From Taiwanofungus camphoratus (taxonomy: Eukaryota; Basidiomycota; Agaricomycetes; Polyporales; Taiwanofungaceae): DNA of 64,000 bases. The DNA lies in NCBI GenBank assembly GCA_003999685.1, contig CP021231.1, forward strand, positions 868,001-932,000, written 5' to 3'. Positions 34,933 through 48,131 of this stretch are shown here, piece by piece. A program made the translations under genes and the position numbers. Position 1 is the stretch's first letter. Each line of letters opens with the position of its first letter. The notes beneath the pieces are model-generated. The model had not been told where the DNA came from and searched no databases. It saw only the letters and a program-made list of their open reading frames with translations.

Positions 34933-37400
34933 CCTCATAAATGCTAGCGCTCATGACTTATATGACTGGTTATGTATTTGTATTGTATGCCCTTGACGTG
35001 ATCTACGCTCTGAAATTTCCCCGGTATTTGATGAGGCCGATCCAGGGCACAGTGTACACGTTTAACTTGGTTTTCCGGACGAGTTCCCCGCAAGTGAGGG
35101 AATCGGATATTTGTGAGTCGCATAGCATCACGCATTACTGCGGCTTTCGATGACAAGGGGTACCTTGACATCACGACCCCTCGCTAAGCCATGTAGGCCC
35201 GTCACTTGTCCCACTCCAAGAACGGTCTCCTGTATGGGCAACAAGGCCAATTTGATTAGACTAAATTCATATAACGTATATAGAGTATACGTTCTCTGTG
35301 ACTCCAAGCCCATTAACTCAGACAGTAGATATATACAAAGATATTGTCAGGACAAGTTTGACCGCCCCAATGTCATGAGATCCACCACTTGTCTCATGTC
35401 ACCCTGCCTGTGTGAATGGACGCTTCCTATCATCTACAATTTATCAGTTGGATCAACATATGAGTAGGAGGGACCCCGGGCCACATAACACTGTGGAATG
35501 GAAGATATGAACTCACTGCGCTCGTTCGACAATCTTTTAGCAGAAGGGCGCCTTGGGTACCACAGAGAATAGCTACCGATAACTCTCCATCCTCCAGGAG
35601 CTGTGAGTTCCGCGCAATCTCAGATACCTTATCGTTCAACTTGATAGAAAAGACTTCCGTTTGAACAGTAGGACTGGGCGCTGCAAGTCCATAATGGAAC
35701 TCCTGGTCATGTGACTGTAATATAGTCACATGATGGTGACAAGACGCGACAACACCGTGACAAAGCCTGTAAGTCCTGCTGCGACCTGAGACCCACAGTA
35801 TACGTGAATTGGCCATTGATAATGCTTCAGACATTGTGTGCGTATCATTTCGAAGTGTCACAAAATTGTGTAGATTCTCTAAAGGCGCTGTATATCCAGT
35901 GATTATCTGGCCCTTTGCTCCGAGCGATTCTGAGTGACTTGCCGTGGAAGACCCCTCGGGAACGCTCAGATAACCTAGAAAATTTGATAATACTGGTCAG
36001 TTGTCTGAGTTCACTGCAACGTTTTGCCGGTGGCATGATATCAATATTCTATTTTCTAGGGCTCGTTTTTGACCTGTTATTTCGAATACGAAATCTGGTC
36101 TCGGACACTCTCACGGCATACAGAGGTGTCTTCGCTTTTGCTTGCCAATATCTTGATAAAATCATCACAATATATCTGATGCCAACGCAGACACTGTTGG
36201 AGCTTGGACTTGTGAGATTCATTCTTAGATGCATACCTGCGTTTACTAGTTGAATCTCTGACACCATCAGATATGTCATCAGGGCAGTTCTGCATACTCA
36301 AGCATAGGTCCAGACCGCATTTCCAATATGGCGAACATTGCGGGGTACGGCAAGGCGCTACCTATAATTAGATGTCTCAGTGAACTTGTGTCCTGTTAGT
36401 GGCCATAAATGTTCCAGTGTTCATTACTCACAGACGCCATAGCCCGGAGCCGGCTCACACCACTTGCAAGCATGATCGGATCTTGAACACGGCGCCTTGC
36501 CCTTGCTGTACGTTAGTGCCCCTCTACCAGCTTATGGCGTTTTACCTGCTATAGTCTCTTAGAAGTGTTTGCTTCACTGGGCACCCTCCCTGAATGTTGG
36601 CAACCTCAATATCTAGTTCTTGACCCCTATGAAGGTGTGAGTATTGGCTGACACCATCCCCTTTAGTTAACCAACTCTATTGCTTTCCAAAATCCGATTT
36701 GATGATAGTCCACCAAACGGGGGAGAAGAAGGTTGCTAGCTCTTGTGATCGCACATAATTAGGTTGTCTAATTAACCCTGCTTGAATGATGAGCAGCCTC
36801 ATATTTGCTGCCAAACTCTCATCCAACCACCCCCAATCCACTTCCCGGTTCTTGCTTGATTAAGCGTGCTCTTCAAATATTGATATGAAATTCCCAGTGA
36901 CAGAATGTGCGGCTGGGCACATCTCGTTGATTCTGGTGTTCCCTTACATGTCTAGCTCACCAGTCAGAAAGATAGTTTCCTGTGTGAAACCTTAAAGACA
37001 GCTGCGGTTAGTGTCTGACCGTGTCACGTTGTCTCACAGACAGTCTTTTGTCTAGCTATTTGGACACCAAAGCTTTCGAAATTCAAATATCGTATCAGAG
37101 TGTGTCCTCTTCTTAGTATGTCTGATAATCAAGTCCTCCATTCCGATCTGTGAAACTTTGCTGACATACTCGAACCACATTGTGGCTGCATCAGGTTATT
37201 TGTCGTCCCAAGGGAAAATTCTTCCGTCATCCGCATTTATGTTGCGACTAGATGTGATACCTGTCTTTCTGATTTGAGGCTGGAGCTGCTGAAGCCCAAA
37301 TTGTTAAATACCGAGATGTTGTGTTGTAAAAGATCGCGCCTTTGACCGTGGTCTATCACTTCAACATTTGAGACACTTCACGGATATCGCTTTCGTCATT
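34933..37400. other. Gene-poor interval, 2.5 kb
   Basis: The right-hand part is AT-rich. The longest frame, 35430-35861 (minus, 143 codons), has no recognised domain. Nothing else could be supported; the P450 promoter must lie at the right end. Confidence 0.4.
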
Positions 37401-39624
37401 ATGGTAGATATCTCCTACGTCGATGTTCTAACTTCCATCTCTTTAGGATGTGCTCTATATGTCCTTATCCTTCGATATAAGGCTCGACGCCTGCCGCTTC
37501 CTCCTGGGCCTCGTACATCATGGTTCGGCTCCGTTGACTTGCCGAAGAAGTATCCGTGGAAGACATACGCAGAGTGGAGGAAGATATATGGTCTGCGTTT
37601 ACCCCTTTTGTCCTAGGCTTTCTCTGATCATAGCCAAATATTACAGGCGACGTGATATATATTCATGTCTTTGGCAATCCTATCATCGTATTGAATTCTG
37701 TCAAGGCTGCTAATGATCTACTCGACAAACGCAGCAACATCTACTCCTCTAAAGTGGACAGGACCATGACCAGACACCTGTAGGTTAATTCTCTGGTGCC
37801 ACGCTCCGACTATAGGCCCTTACATGATTTCTTCAGCATGGGTTGGGATTGGCTATTTTCGCTCATGCCGTATGGATCGTGGTGGAAAAGGCACACAGCC
37901 TTGTTTCATCAATATTTCGGTGCAAAGAGCATTTCCAGCTATTATCCGGTCATAGCAAAAGAAGTCCATGTTATGCTCCAGACCCTGGTCGAGACACCTG
38001 ACGACTTTTCGCAACACATAAGAAGGTCCGGTATTTCATTTCTATTCTAATCACCAAAGCTATTGATGCGAAAGTAATAATTGTAGAACCACGGCAGCGA
38101 TTATCATGAACATTGTGTACGGCCATCAGGTACCACTTATACTTACTGAATATCTATGTGTAAGAGCTGCATGGTCTTGTTCATCTAGATGGCACCTGAA
38201 GGGGACAGATACGTCACACTGGCCGATGAGGCAATGTCCAGTGGTAGTAATGCTGGAATATTTGGGACTTACATGGTGGATTACATACCCTTCCGTAGGT
38301 TCTCTCTTTTCTTTTCGAAGGCATGTAGTCACAGTCTTCATGAAGTCAGGTATATACCAACTTGGATGCCAGGTGCAGGTTTCAAACGTAAAGCACTGGG
38401 ATGGCGCAAACTCAGCCGAGCTATGCGGGATGAACCGTTTGAGGATGTGAAACGACGAATGGTAGGTTTGTTATGTGTCCTACGGCACTAGTCTGATGTG
38501 ACATCGCGACTCACAGGCCTCGGGGACCGCCACGTCGTGCATCGTTGTGTCAGAATTAGAGCAATGGCTTCAGTCCGCAAATGATCCCAGCCAAGAGGAA
38601 GTTATTAGAAATGTTGCTGCCACTGTCTATGCAGGTAGTTGTGGATCTTTGACCTACCATATGTGGACTGATTGTGATGTCTTGTAGGTAACTCAGATAC
38701 CGTACGTGGATCATACCTATACGGGACAGACCCATTCATTTGTTTGACCGCAGACTGCATCCGCGCTGCTTTCATTCTTCTTGGCCGTAACCATTTACCC
38801 GGAGGTTCTAAAGAGGGCCCAGAATGAGATCGATCGCGTTGTAGGGAAGGATCGATTGCCCAGTTTCGCTGACAGAGATTCCCTTCCCTACATCATGTGG
38901 ATAGTCTGGGAGTGTCTTCGTTGGAACCCAGGTGTGTATCAGGATCCAGGTGTCATACCCTTTCTAAGGCTTGTTTGGATCTTGTTAATGTTACATTTTG
39001 AATACAGCTATACCTCTGGGACTCGCACATACGCTCACGGAGGACGATGTTTATGAAGGCTACTTCATACCGAAGGGTACAACAATTGAGACGAATACTT
39101 GGTACGTTACTCTCCACTTCGGGTAGATACTAGGATGACACTATTCAGGTTGATGCTTCATGATGAGAAAACCTATCCGGCGCCCCTCCAATTCCAGCCA
39201 GAGCGATACGCCGATGTGGAGAGAAATGCGCAGCTAGGTATCAATCAAATACCTCTGGCTGCGTTTGGGTTCGGCCGACGGTAATTCAGTCTGTCGCTTG
39301 GTTGCTATTTTGCTCATAAACGCGCGGTCAAAAGGATGTGCCCTGGTCGATGGTTCGCCATCGACACCATTTGGTTTACTGTAGCGGCGGTAGCGGCGGT
39401 GTTCGATATCTCAAAGCCACTGGACGAAAACGGGATCCCAATCGAAGCTAACCCTCAGTACACATCTGCGTTGCTCAGGTGAGATGCCTATCGTAAGATG
39501 ACCATGCGTAGCTAGCTAATACTGAGGTATCATGTGTAGTCGCCCAGAGCCTTACAAATGTAACATCGTCCCGCGGTCAGATGCTTCCGCTGCGCTGATC
39601 AGGCAAACCTCGGAAGTTGCTTGA
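37401..39624 (+). CDS. Cytochrome P450 monooxygenase
   Basis: This is a heme-thiolate monooxygenase, probably ER-anchored by the hydrophobic segment after MVDISYVD, followed by the LPLPPGPRTSW hinge. Spliced exons give YPWKTYAEWRKIYGDVIYIH, MGWDWLFSLMPYGSWWKRH, an I-helix with AGNSDT, the K-helix ExxR as ECLR, FQPERYADVERN and the heme loop FGFGRRMCPG with the cysteine ligand. Stop is at 39622-39624. It resembles the large basidiomycete P450 clans, often annotated as O-methylsterigmatocystin oxidoreductase-like, but substrate is unknown. About a dozen short introns are needed; no break was seen in the exons checked. Confidence 0.9.
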
Positions 39625-40877
39625 CGATGTCGTTCCATCCACCGTTCATCCTGGGTGACGCACGTATTCAGATTCCTTTGTGCTTGATAGTTGCGCGACA
39701 CAGTCCAATGTATGCGAAGATCAGAAGAACTTGTTGATAACCTATTATGATTACTAGACGGGAGGGTATGACAACTTATACTATCTACAATTGAGAGACA
39801 TGGCACCTAGAGGCAATTTTTGCGTGATATCAGACTATTACAACTTGCCCGCCATCAAGTGTTCGAGAGGTACCACTCAAAGCCATTCTGCCACCAAGTG
39901 GTGGGTTGATTTCCCGGTTTGCACGAAGGTCCGACGGTCAAGTCACTTATCCTCCTGAAGCTGCAGAAATGAAGCAGAATGCTGCTTCTTAGCTTATTGG
40001 CGTGACAATTATTAAGAGAAATAGGCCCTCGAGGCAGGTTGATCAAGCAAGCGCAGCCACTGAGTATTGAGCACGGAAGCGACGCATCAACTCGTTCGAG
40101 GGAAACTGGCGCCTCAAATGAGGTTCGTGCGAGGAAAGAAGAAGCTATGAGTGTCGTAGTCCTACTGCCATCCATCGATCACAGGTATGATGAAAGGCAT
40201 ATATCAATGCGGACCTTCGGAGAAACGGGGTGACTAGCACGGTAGAACTGAGCTTTGGAAGTGCACTGGTCTGCACGTACAAAAGCAAAGCGCTCCCTTG
40301 TAGAACGGGAAATATGGATTCAAAAGTGCTCATGAATCATCACAATCGACCGAATGGAAGATGGATTTAGACCTTGGCGAACGGGCCCCATTGCCTATCC
40401 GAATTATCATGCAGCAATACTTGAGTACTGTAGCGACTGATAACTCTTCGATAGACTCATCTCTGGATGGCCTCTATCGATAGAAATACGCCCTAGATGT
40501 TAGCCTGCCATATCAATCACCACAACGACGGACGGCGCAATCTACATCAACCAGTCCCACTTACCCCATATCAATCGCATAAGCTATAATTCACGAAACT
40601 TTACCATAGACGGAGATGTACGATCATGCGATTTTCCCAAGAATCAAGCCGTGGATAGTATTGCTCTGCGAAGGTGGAGGAACAAGCAGCCCGCCAAGCG
40701 GTATGCGTCGACTATCAAGTACAAGAAGCAAAAGGAAAGGGAATAGAACCAGCCCAGACTCAGATAAGCAAGGAAACAAGACGAGACGATGCGAGAAAAA
40801 AGAACAGATGCGATAAAGATACGATCCAGGGGCAGCCCTCAACGCGCTGCGATGACCCATACGACGCAGCATATATT
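39625..40877. other. Convergent intergenic region
   Basis: This lies between the ends of the P450 (+) and the repeat-rich secreted protein (-). Only short unsupported frames were seen. Confidence 0.45.
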
Positions 40878-42667
40878 CTATAGGCGGCGCTTGCCCTTCG
40901 CACTGAAGGGTGCTTTGTTACCTCCCGCTGCTTGGTTGTTCCCACCCTTGTTAGCGGCGCCCTGAGCGTTGCCACCCTGCTGAGCGTTGCCGCCCTGCTG
41001 ACCATTACCACCTTGTTGAGCGTTACCGCCTTGCTGAGCGTTACCGCCCTGCTGGCCCTTACCACCCTTCTGAGCATTACCGCCTTGCTGCCCATTACCA
41101 CCCTGGCCTGACGCGGCACTCGCAGAGGCGGACGAGGCGCTCGCAGAAGTGGACGAGGCGCTCGCAGAGGCGGATGAGGCGGCCGCGCTGGATCCCGATG
41201 TTGCTGATGACGAGCCGGACGCCTGACCGTTATCGGTGACAGTGAACTGTACAAGATTAATTTAGTAAAAGAGACGAGGGGGGCGCTGGACATCTTACGT
41301 AGACCATGTCATCCAGGGAACCATGTTGTGCAACAGCGACGAGCACGGGCTGATGGTTGGCAGCAGAGTTGATAGACGCGAGCCGATATGTTCCAGCGGG
41401 TAGACCACCCGTCACATCAGCAGTGAGGACACCATTCTGCGCGGCTGAGTTCAAGCCCTTGAAGAAGGCGAAGGTGGTAGGATCCGTGGGGGTCGTCTGT
41501 GTGAGGGAATTGAGCTTCTCGATGACGACGTGCGAGTGGCCGTTGATGTCGCCGTTGCTGTTCACCGTCTGTGGTGCGGCGAAGTAATTCGCCTCCGCAT
41601 TGACGAAATTGCCAGTCGCAAGATTGCTGACCGCCATCTGAACCGTGAAATTTGTGTTCGCCTGGACGGTGCCCATGTTCTGCGGGAAGACAAACTTGGC
41701 AGATGGCATGTTAGTTGTCGCGGCGATGACACCCATAGGGGCAGGGTTGCATGATCCAGTCTTGACTTGCTGACCGTTGGTAATAGGAAGGTTGGATACA
41801 GTGGCGCAGAAGTTAATGAAGTTGTTGCTGGATGTTGCTGATGCGACCTGTCCAGCGGTCGCACTGGAAAATGGAACGTCAGCATACCACACACCAAACG
41901 TCCGTCCTTGAGCTTACTTTTCTTGACCGTTCTGTTGGAAACCCGTAGCGATGACCGACGACAGTAACGCTACACTCGACTGTCAATTACCAAGTCAAGC
42001 GGAGGAGTCACGAACACTCACTCAACGAGTTCTGAGCATTAGAGTTGTTGGCAGTGGCACTACTCGACGCCTGTGGACGAGTTCAGTATAACTCCAGAGC
42101 CGGGACGGGACTAAACTCACAGAAGAAGCCGAGGCCGTATCTGTTGAAGAAGCAGACGAAGCGCTCTGGCTGTTACTGCTCTGCGCACCTTGGTTGGCAT
42201 TGCCACCTTGGTTAGCGCCTTGGTTAGCGTTACCACCTTGGTTAGCATTGCCACCTTGTTTAGCGTTGCCACCCTGGTTAGCGTTGCCGCCAGCGTTACG
42301 GGCAGCATTACCCTTCTGGCCATTGTTTGCGTTGCTGTTCGCGCCACCGCCAACTACAAAAATGAATAAGAGAAGTAGTTGTAAGGCAAGAGTACACTCA
42401 CATGCGCCACGGTTAGCACTGTTCTTCGCGTTGTTGGCACCGTTATTACCAGCGGCAATGAGAGCAGCAGAGCTCGCTACTGCAGGTGCAGTAACAGTAG
42501 TAGTCTAAAAAAGTAGACACAACGATCAGACATGTTCGATCTAGATCTGTAACGTATATACAGCTGTATATATAGCTTACCCCACAATCAGCTGCCGGAG
42601 CCGCGCTCGCCGTAAAGGCGGACAGAGAAAGCGAAAGGAAAGCAAGGAGGATGGCCTTCGAGAACAT
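40878..42667 (-). CDS. Secreted protein with QGGNA repeats around a conserved core
   Basis: The start at 42667 gives a signal peptide (MFSKAILLAFLSLSLSAFTA, cleavage likely after ASA). A mature N-terminal part rich in Asn/Gly/Gln with repeats of QGGNA follows (about 42180-42300). The conserved core (41240-41890) includes NFINFCA, SCNPAPMGVIAATTNMPSAK, TVQANTNFTVQMAVSNL, GHSHVVIEKL and NHQPVLVAVAQHGSLDDMVY. A Ser/Ala-rich stretch and a second QGGNA/QGGNG block (40920-41110) lead to a basic end, KGKRRL. This architecture is widespread in agaricomycetes, where I recall names such as macrophage-activating glycoprotein. The biochemical role is unknown; a cell-wall or extracellular matrix role is inferred from the signal peptide and low-complexity arms. 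Introns split the first third. Confidence 0.78.
40920..41110 (-). repeat. QGGNA/QGGNG-coding tandem repeats, C-terminal arm
   Basis: About ten or more imperfect 15- to 18-nt units code for Gln-Gly-Gly-Asn-Ala and variants with Lys or Gly. The same unit type recurs at 42190-42310 in the N-terminal arm of the same gene. Confidence 0.75.
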
Positions 42668-44188
42668 CTCGACTTGGGTTAACTGAGAACGGGCTGGGGT
42701 GGAAGAATGAACGGAATGCTTTGTGGGCTTGATACAATGAAAAGACTCGATGAAAGAAGGGAAAGAACGACCCCGGGTCGAGTAGACGCAACGCTAGGCA
42801 GCGGCCTGCGAAAAAGAGCAAGAGCAAGGCAAGACGAAGGAAGAGGGAAAAGTGATAGAACTGGCCCAGACAAGCTTCTCTTTATACCTTGTTCATGGTC
42901 GTGAACCGGCAAGACTTTACTGGACTCGGCGTTCGACCAATGTTCAACCACCACCCGAATGCATATGACTGGCTATCAGATGCACCAATAGCATCAGATA
43001 ACTGGATTGCCCTGCCAACGAGTGCTATCGAATTCTAGGAAGAATGTATTCCATATAATATCGGTCGCCAAGGTGACTTTCGGCGAACATTGTCGTGCCT
43101 CTGGAGGTCTTACAGGGCTGTCTAGATCGACGCTTTAAGGTTCACAATTGCGATCCGTAGCATTCTGTGCTTGTGTAGAGTTCACCGTTCCAACAGTTGC
43201 CGTCTTAAGATCCTTTTTTGCGTGTTGCAAAAGACCTTGCATCGGAGGGAAGTTGGAAGTGAAGATGGATGATGTGCGCGCGTTCACGTCCATATGGAAA
43301 CCAGGTCCTAGTGCGGCAAGCAAACAGATCACGTCTGTCCATGACCGCCTGCCAGCTGTGTTCCCCCGTTTCTGTCGAGTTTTTGCAGCCCTCAAGCGAG
43401 CCTACAGCTATCTCTGATCGCCGGTCGGCATGGTATATCGTACACATTCACAGGCAAAAAAACATATGCAGTTTGTTCGAGTTCGAGTGCTGAACTGTGA
43501 ACAATTCACAGTGCATTCTGCTCGACTCGCTGCCAGAACCGTACGCTGCGAGTCCCTATCTGGCTTCGGTATGGCAATTATGAACATTCAATCACGAACC
43601 ATATCATGATCGCATTGAAATTGTGAGCAAGGCAGAAGCACTGGGGCACTCGTACCCATGCGAACGCCAGACGACCGCGTTCGTTCGGGTATCCTCCTGT
43701 CCATAGGCTGAGTGTTTCCACCCCTTATACAGTCATCGGCCGCACCGTTCACAAGACGGCCAGGTGCTGCCGCTGGATGCAAGTAGCTACAGCAACAAGA
43801 ACCCGAGCAGCCCAGTTGGATGCAGTTCGGACCGTCATCTGCTCAGTATTCTAGTAGTGATTGGACAGTCCGAACGAGCCAGTGACGAGCCGTGCGTGTT
43901 CCGCGCGTTGCCAACTTGCTGCAAAGTCGTCGTGAAGACATCGTGCATACGCGTCAGTAACAGGGAAAGGCGCAAATGACATGTACGGCATATTACGTTG
44001 ATGCGAATTTGGCAGATGAAGATCGCGAGGGGATGATATATATAATACAGGTCCTCCGGGACAACCAAAATAGCAAGATTATTTTCGTCGAAGCGCGCCG
44101 TACGCATAACAAGTCAGATACAACAAAGATTATGAGCAGCATACCGATACCAGCGAACATAAGTCGGGCCCAAGCTGCAGCACCCACG
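42668..44188. other. Gene-poor interval with promoter of the secreted protein
   Basis: A purine-biased stretch lies at 42700-42900, just upstream of the secreted-protein start. Farther right only short frames are present, none supported. Confidence 0.4.
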
Positions 44189-45844
44189 CTAGTCGACGTC
44201 AATCCTGAAGCTCGTCACCTGAGGCAAGTATGCGGCACCTGCGAGGTCGAGTAGGTGCACATCGTCGTACACCTCGGCGCCATTAAACCCGCCGAAGATG
44301 AAGAGGCGACTATCTGCGAGGAAGGAGACGTGGTACCCCCGCGGAGAAGGAGGCTTTCCCGCAGTCTGGCGCGGTTCAAAATTAAGAGAGACTGATCGAG
44401 GAGTCAGTTCGTGAGAGGACAAATATAGCGGGCGTCCACACCGAGATTGAACAGAAGCAGCTCTGAAGTATACTGGCTGCCGTCGTGGCCGCCCATGATG
44501 AAAAGATACGACCCGACCTGTGTTGCGGTGTGCGATAATCGTCTGTACGAGACGTCGAGCTTTACTATGCTCCAATATAATGTATCTGCCGTCCGTTGTC
44601 AGTCGGTGGACATCAATCTAAAGCTAAAACCTCCTCACCAAGATTAAGACACCATATGTCCGAGAAACACTCCCTTCCATCGCTGCCACCCACCACAACC
44701 ATGACATTACCTACCAGATTCGCAGTATGGTAGCCCCTAGGCGTGGGTTTCCGGCCCCTCGTCTCGAGCTGTTCCCACCGGAACTTCTCCACAGGCCCGC
44801 CCACGTCGAGCGTCCACACATCGTTCAGCGCCTCCATACCGTTCCCCCCGCCAAAAATCCACACCTTGTTTTTATACAATACTGCCGTGTGCGCGCGCCG
44901 CGGCGGAGGGACGGGTGCCCCCCCGGAAAAGACGGGATGGGTCCACCGCCGCGTGATCGTGTCGAGCACATAAACGTCGTTATAGTACACGGGGCCCTCG
45001 CCACCCCCAAACACGACGATGCGCCGGTCGACGAATGTCGCCGTGTGCGCGCGGCACGGCGGAGGGACCTCCCCCAGCATCTCGGGGTGCAGCCACTGCA
45101 TCGTCTCTGCAGCCAGTCAGTCAGGTGGGACAGGAGTGAGGAGAACGGCGCACCGGTGTTGAAGAGGAAGACGTCCCGCCAGCAGCCCTTCTCGTCGCAC
45201 CCACCAAAGAGCCAGGCAACACTGTCGACGAGTGTGACGCTATGCGCGCGGATGCCGTGCGATGGCAGCTGGCCATACACGGACGCACGGCTCCAGTACA
45301 TCAGCGTCGCGGGCACAGGCTCGGCGTCCTTTGAGTTGGGCAGGTGGGGGGTGTTCCGTATTCTGTGTCCTAGAGGACCTGTGGCCGACGCACCCTTCTT
45401 GCCGTCCCTGTCCTTGTCCCGTTCTCGGTCCCTGTCCTTGTCTTTATCCCGCTCTCGCTCCTTTTTCTCCTCTCGCTCTTTCTCTTTCACGGTGGCAGGT
45501 GACCCCGATCGTGTCCTACGCGGCGTACTGAGCCCGTTGGAGACGCTTGCACCTGCATCGCTCGGCGTTCGAGAGGTCGATGCCGAGGAGCGCGTGAGGC
45601 CCGATGGATTTCTTGGTCCGCCGGGCATCCTCGACGAGGCGCCTGCAATGCTGTTGAGGCTGCTCGTGCTAGCGACCGCTCTGAAGGTCGATGTCGAGCC
45701 TGAATGTCCTGTGTGGAAATATGGTGAGCGTGGGCTGGCACGTCCTGCGTTGAGACGGCCCTCTTCAGGCACTTCGCTGAGGGTGGCAATCCGGGGAGAG
45801 TCAATCCGGGTCTCTGGCATGGCCTTGAAGTGTGTGGTCGTCAA
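44189..45844 (-). CDS. Kelch-repeat protein with charged N-terminal region
   Basis: The start at 45844 (MTTTHFKAMPETRIDSP) leads into about 120 Ser/Pro-rich residues, then a run of alternating Lys/Arg and Asp/Glu (about 45400-45490). Kelch blades follow: HSVTLVDSVAWLFGGCDEKG, HTATFVDRRIVVFGGGEGP, HTAVLYKNKVWIFGGGNGM, HTANLVGNVMVVVGGSDGR, HTATQVGSYLFIMGGHDGS and HVSFLADSRLFIFGGFNGA. That makes six beta-propeller blades. Introns lie near 45115-45155, 44590-44650 and 44390-44430. Such fungal kelch proteins include cell-end markers and adaptor proteins, but the orthology is not settled. The propeller is a protein-binding platform. The frame is open throughout. Confidence 0.85.
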
Positions 45845-48131
45845 TGGGGTCGTTAGGGATGAGATAATAAATTGAAGTATCGGCGGCGTCAGCTATTTAG
45901 CGCACGCAACGCTTGAACAGGCACGCTGTTGCAGCTACTTTGTTACGACTTCTTCGATCTAAATAATCGCACATTTCTCGTCTGGATAAGTGTTCCAACG
46001 CTCTTGTTACATACAAGTTACAACATTAGCGAGTAACGACGATCCTGGACAGGTAGAACTCGAGATTCAAGTAAATTCACACTAAAGCGAGATGGGCATG
46101 CAAAACAGGTGCAGTGTGGCAGTCGGGCGGCCCTAAGGCCGCTCATTACGAGGTCTCCTGGATCTCAGGACGGGAAACATTATACTCTTCAGCGGCCATG
46201 TTTTAATATATAGTTGGCAAAAGTTGTGTGCGGAGAGAGTAAATCATACATATAAGGATGGTTATACCCATTTGTACATATGCAAATCTGTCTCAACCGC
46301 AATCATATGGGGCCGTATATGGCAATCAGCAACGAGGCCTGGAAACGGTCTCGCCTTATAAACCTGTGTGAGAGTCAGCCTAAGTACATTAGAGTCGGCT
46401 TCTTATCGTGCATAGCAAATCTCAGACTCGGAGACATCGGTGGCTTGTGGACTGGTGAAGTTGAGAATGTGCATGATAATATCTCCAGAGAAGAATGCAC
46501 GCAGGTCAAGGAATTGGGGCCACGCAGACACGTTGAGGAACAAAAGATGAACTTATAAGTATGGATCACGGAACTAGCTCAAGACTGCATCATCGAGCAG
46601 TAAGCGACCACTAACATTCGCCCTGGCATTCGAATAAGCCATGTTTATAGCCAATAAGATATGGAACATAAATGATTGTAGAGCGAATTAGAGCAGACGA
46701 AGATGTCGCATTATATTGTCATCAGACGTATTCAAAGGAGCCGATAACGGAAGCATGTACTTACAAGTTCTTGCTAAGACATCCCAGGCTTGAAGACCAC
46801 TTTGCTTTGTCCGTGATCCTGATGCTGTGAGACGGAACAGCGGCTGCACGGCGCATCGCGAATGCTACAGCTAACAGCACTGAGGTTGGGACACATACTA
46901 CTTCTGCTATATCTGGAAAATTGAGCTTGAATGTATTATGCATGGGACGTCTCCAGGAACTGCAGGATTTCGTAACAAGGAACAAGACCTCGTAAGGTCT
47001 GCCGTCAACGTGGCGATATTGTAGTAGCAAATGAGGCGATGAGCTAACAATCAATCACTGCATTTACCAGCCTAGGATACTCGCAGTAGACAGAAGGGCG
47101 TAGTCGTTGATGACAATTCAGCCGCTTGAAACGAAGACAACATGTTTGAGAGAACAAGAATGCATAGACGAAGGCCAACCGCGGACTCAACATGCGCCGT
47201 ACCTCAAGCCTCTGCACTGATCGTATCATAAGCACAGTTAGTGTGAAACGGGTGCCGTAAAATGGGGGACACAGCGCGCCTTGTCTATAGACTTGGTTGA
47301 GCGACATAATAGTCCCTACGTGAAGATCTACTTGCCATCGAAACAGACTTGATCGAGCCTGAAACAAGAAGCTGCAGAGTGCCTGAAAGTAAGAAATTCG
47401 ATACCCTCTGCTGGTGATGCTGCTTTGTGAACGCAGTCAGGACCCTTCAGGGAACATTGATGAAGTAGAGACGGCAGAGGGACACAGCGGCAGGGAATGG
47501 GACCAGCCATTGATGGACATTTGGTCAGCTTGGGTCTTTTGAGATGTACAGATTACTGACGAAGGTCGACGAAAAAATGTGCAGATTCGACGACAAAAGA
47601 GGCGCAGTCGACGAATATACTGAATTTGACTGGGGGAAACATATTCCGATGTCAATTTATCCGAGGAAAGGTTGGAGTCGGCACCCTGACTCAGTCGGCA
47701 AATGCTTCTGATTGGTCAAAAGCTCATCTTTTTTGATGGGTTTCACAGATACTGAAGATTTTATTGGTCGAGACCCTAAGGGCCGATTGAGGGAGTGCGC
47801 CGACTTTACCAGTAGGCATAGTATATCCTGTGTCGGACAGCAATAAATTGATGGATAGACGAGGAGAGGGCGACGTAAGTATTCGGAAGCTCACATCTTA
47901 TCTGATAAGATTTAGTCAGAAGGTGGTAGGATCTTACATTTTTCCGCAGCGCGGCTCGAGTCCGATCTCAAGTGTGGTCAGTGATTCCACTGCCAGCTGA
48001 GCTCATCCGCAGACGTAACATTTGCTATATAACTATGAGGACTCTTCATTCTCATCGTACAGCGACAGCTGCCTTAAGACGCCTGCCTTTGTCTACATAC
48101 TTACGTTGCACGCAGAAATTGGTCAATCTCA
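45845..48131. other. Gene-poor interval, 2.3 kb, with a 21-bp repeat
   Basis: Unsupported short frames occur on the minus strand (46761-47054, 47044-47367) without recognised domains. Two ATTGGT (inverted CCAAT) boxes lie near 47712 and 47763, and a three-copy 21-bp-period motif lies at 47566-47614. The right end is the promoter of the FAD oxidoreductase. Confidence 0.4.
47566..47614. repeat. Three TCGACGA heptamers at exact 21-bp spacing
   Basis: TCGACGA begins at 47566, 47587 and 47608. The intervening 14 bp are similar (A-rich then GCAG). The spacing equals two helical turns and would put the motifs on one DNA face. It lies about 0.5 kb upstream of the FAD oxidoreductase start. Confidence 0.5.

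Noticed and set aside
35430-35861. 143-codon minus-strand frame as a gene
   Set aside because: No domain, no splice-supported continuation and unremarkable composition.
44727-45875. 382-codon plus-strand frame opposite the kelch gene
   Set aside because: The minus strand encodes clear kelch blades; the plus frame is an Arg/Pro-rich shadow.
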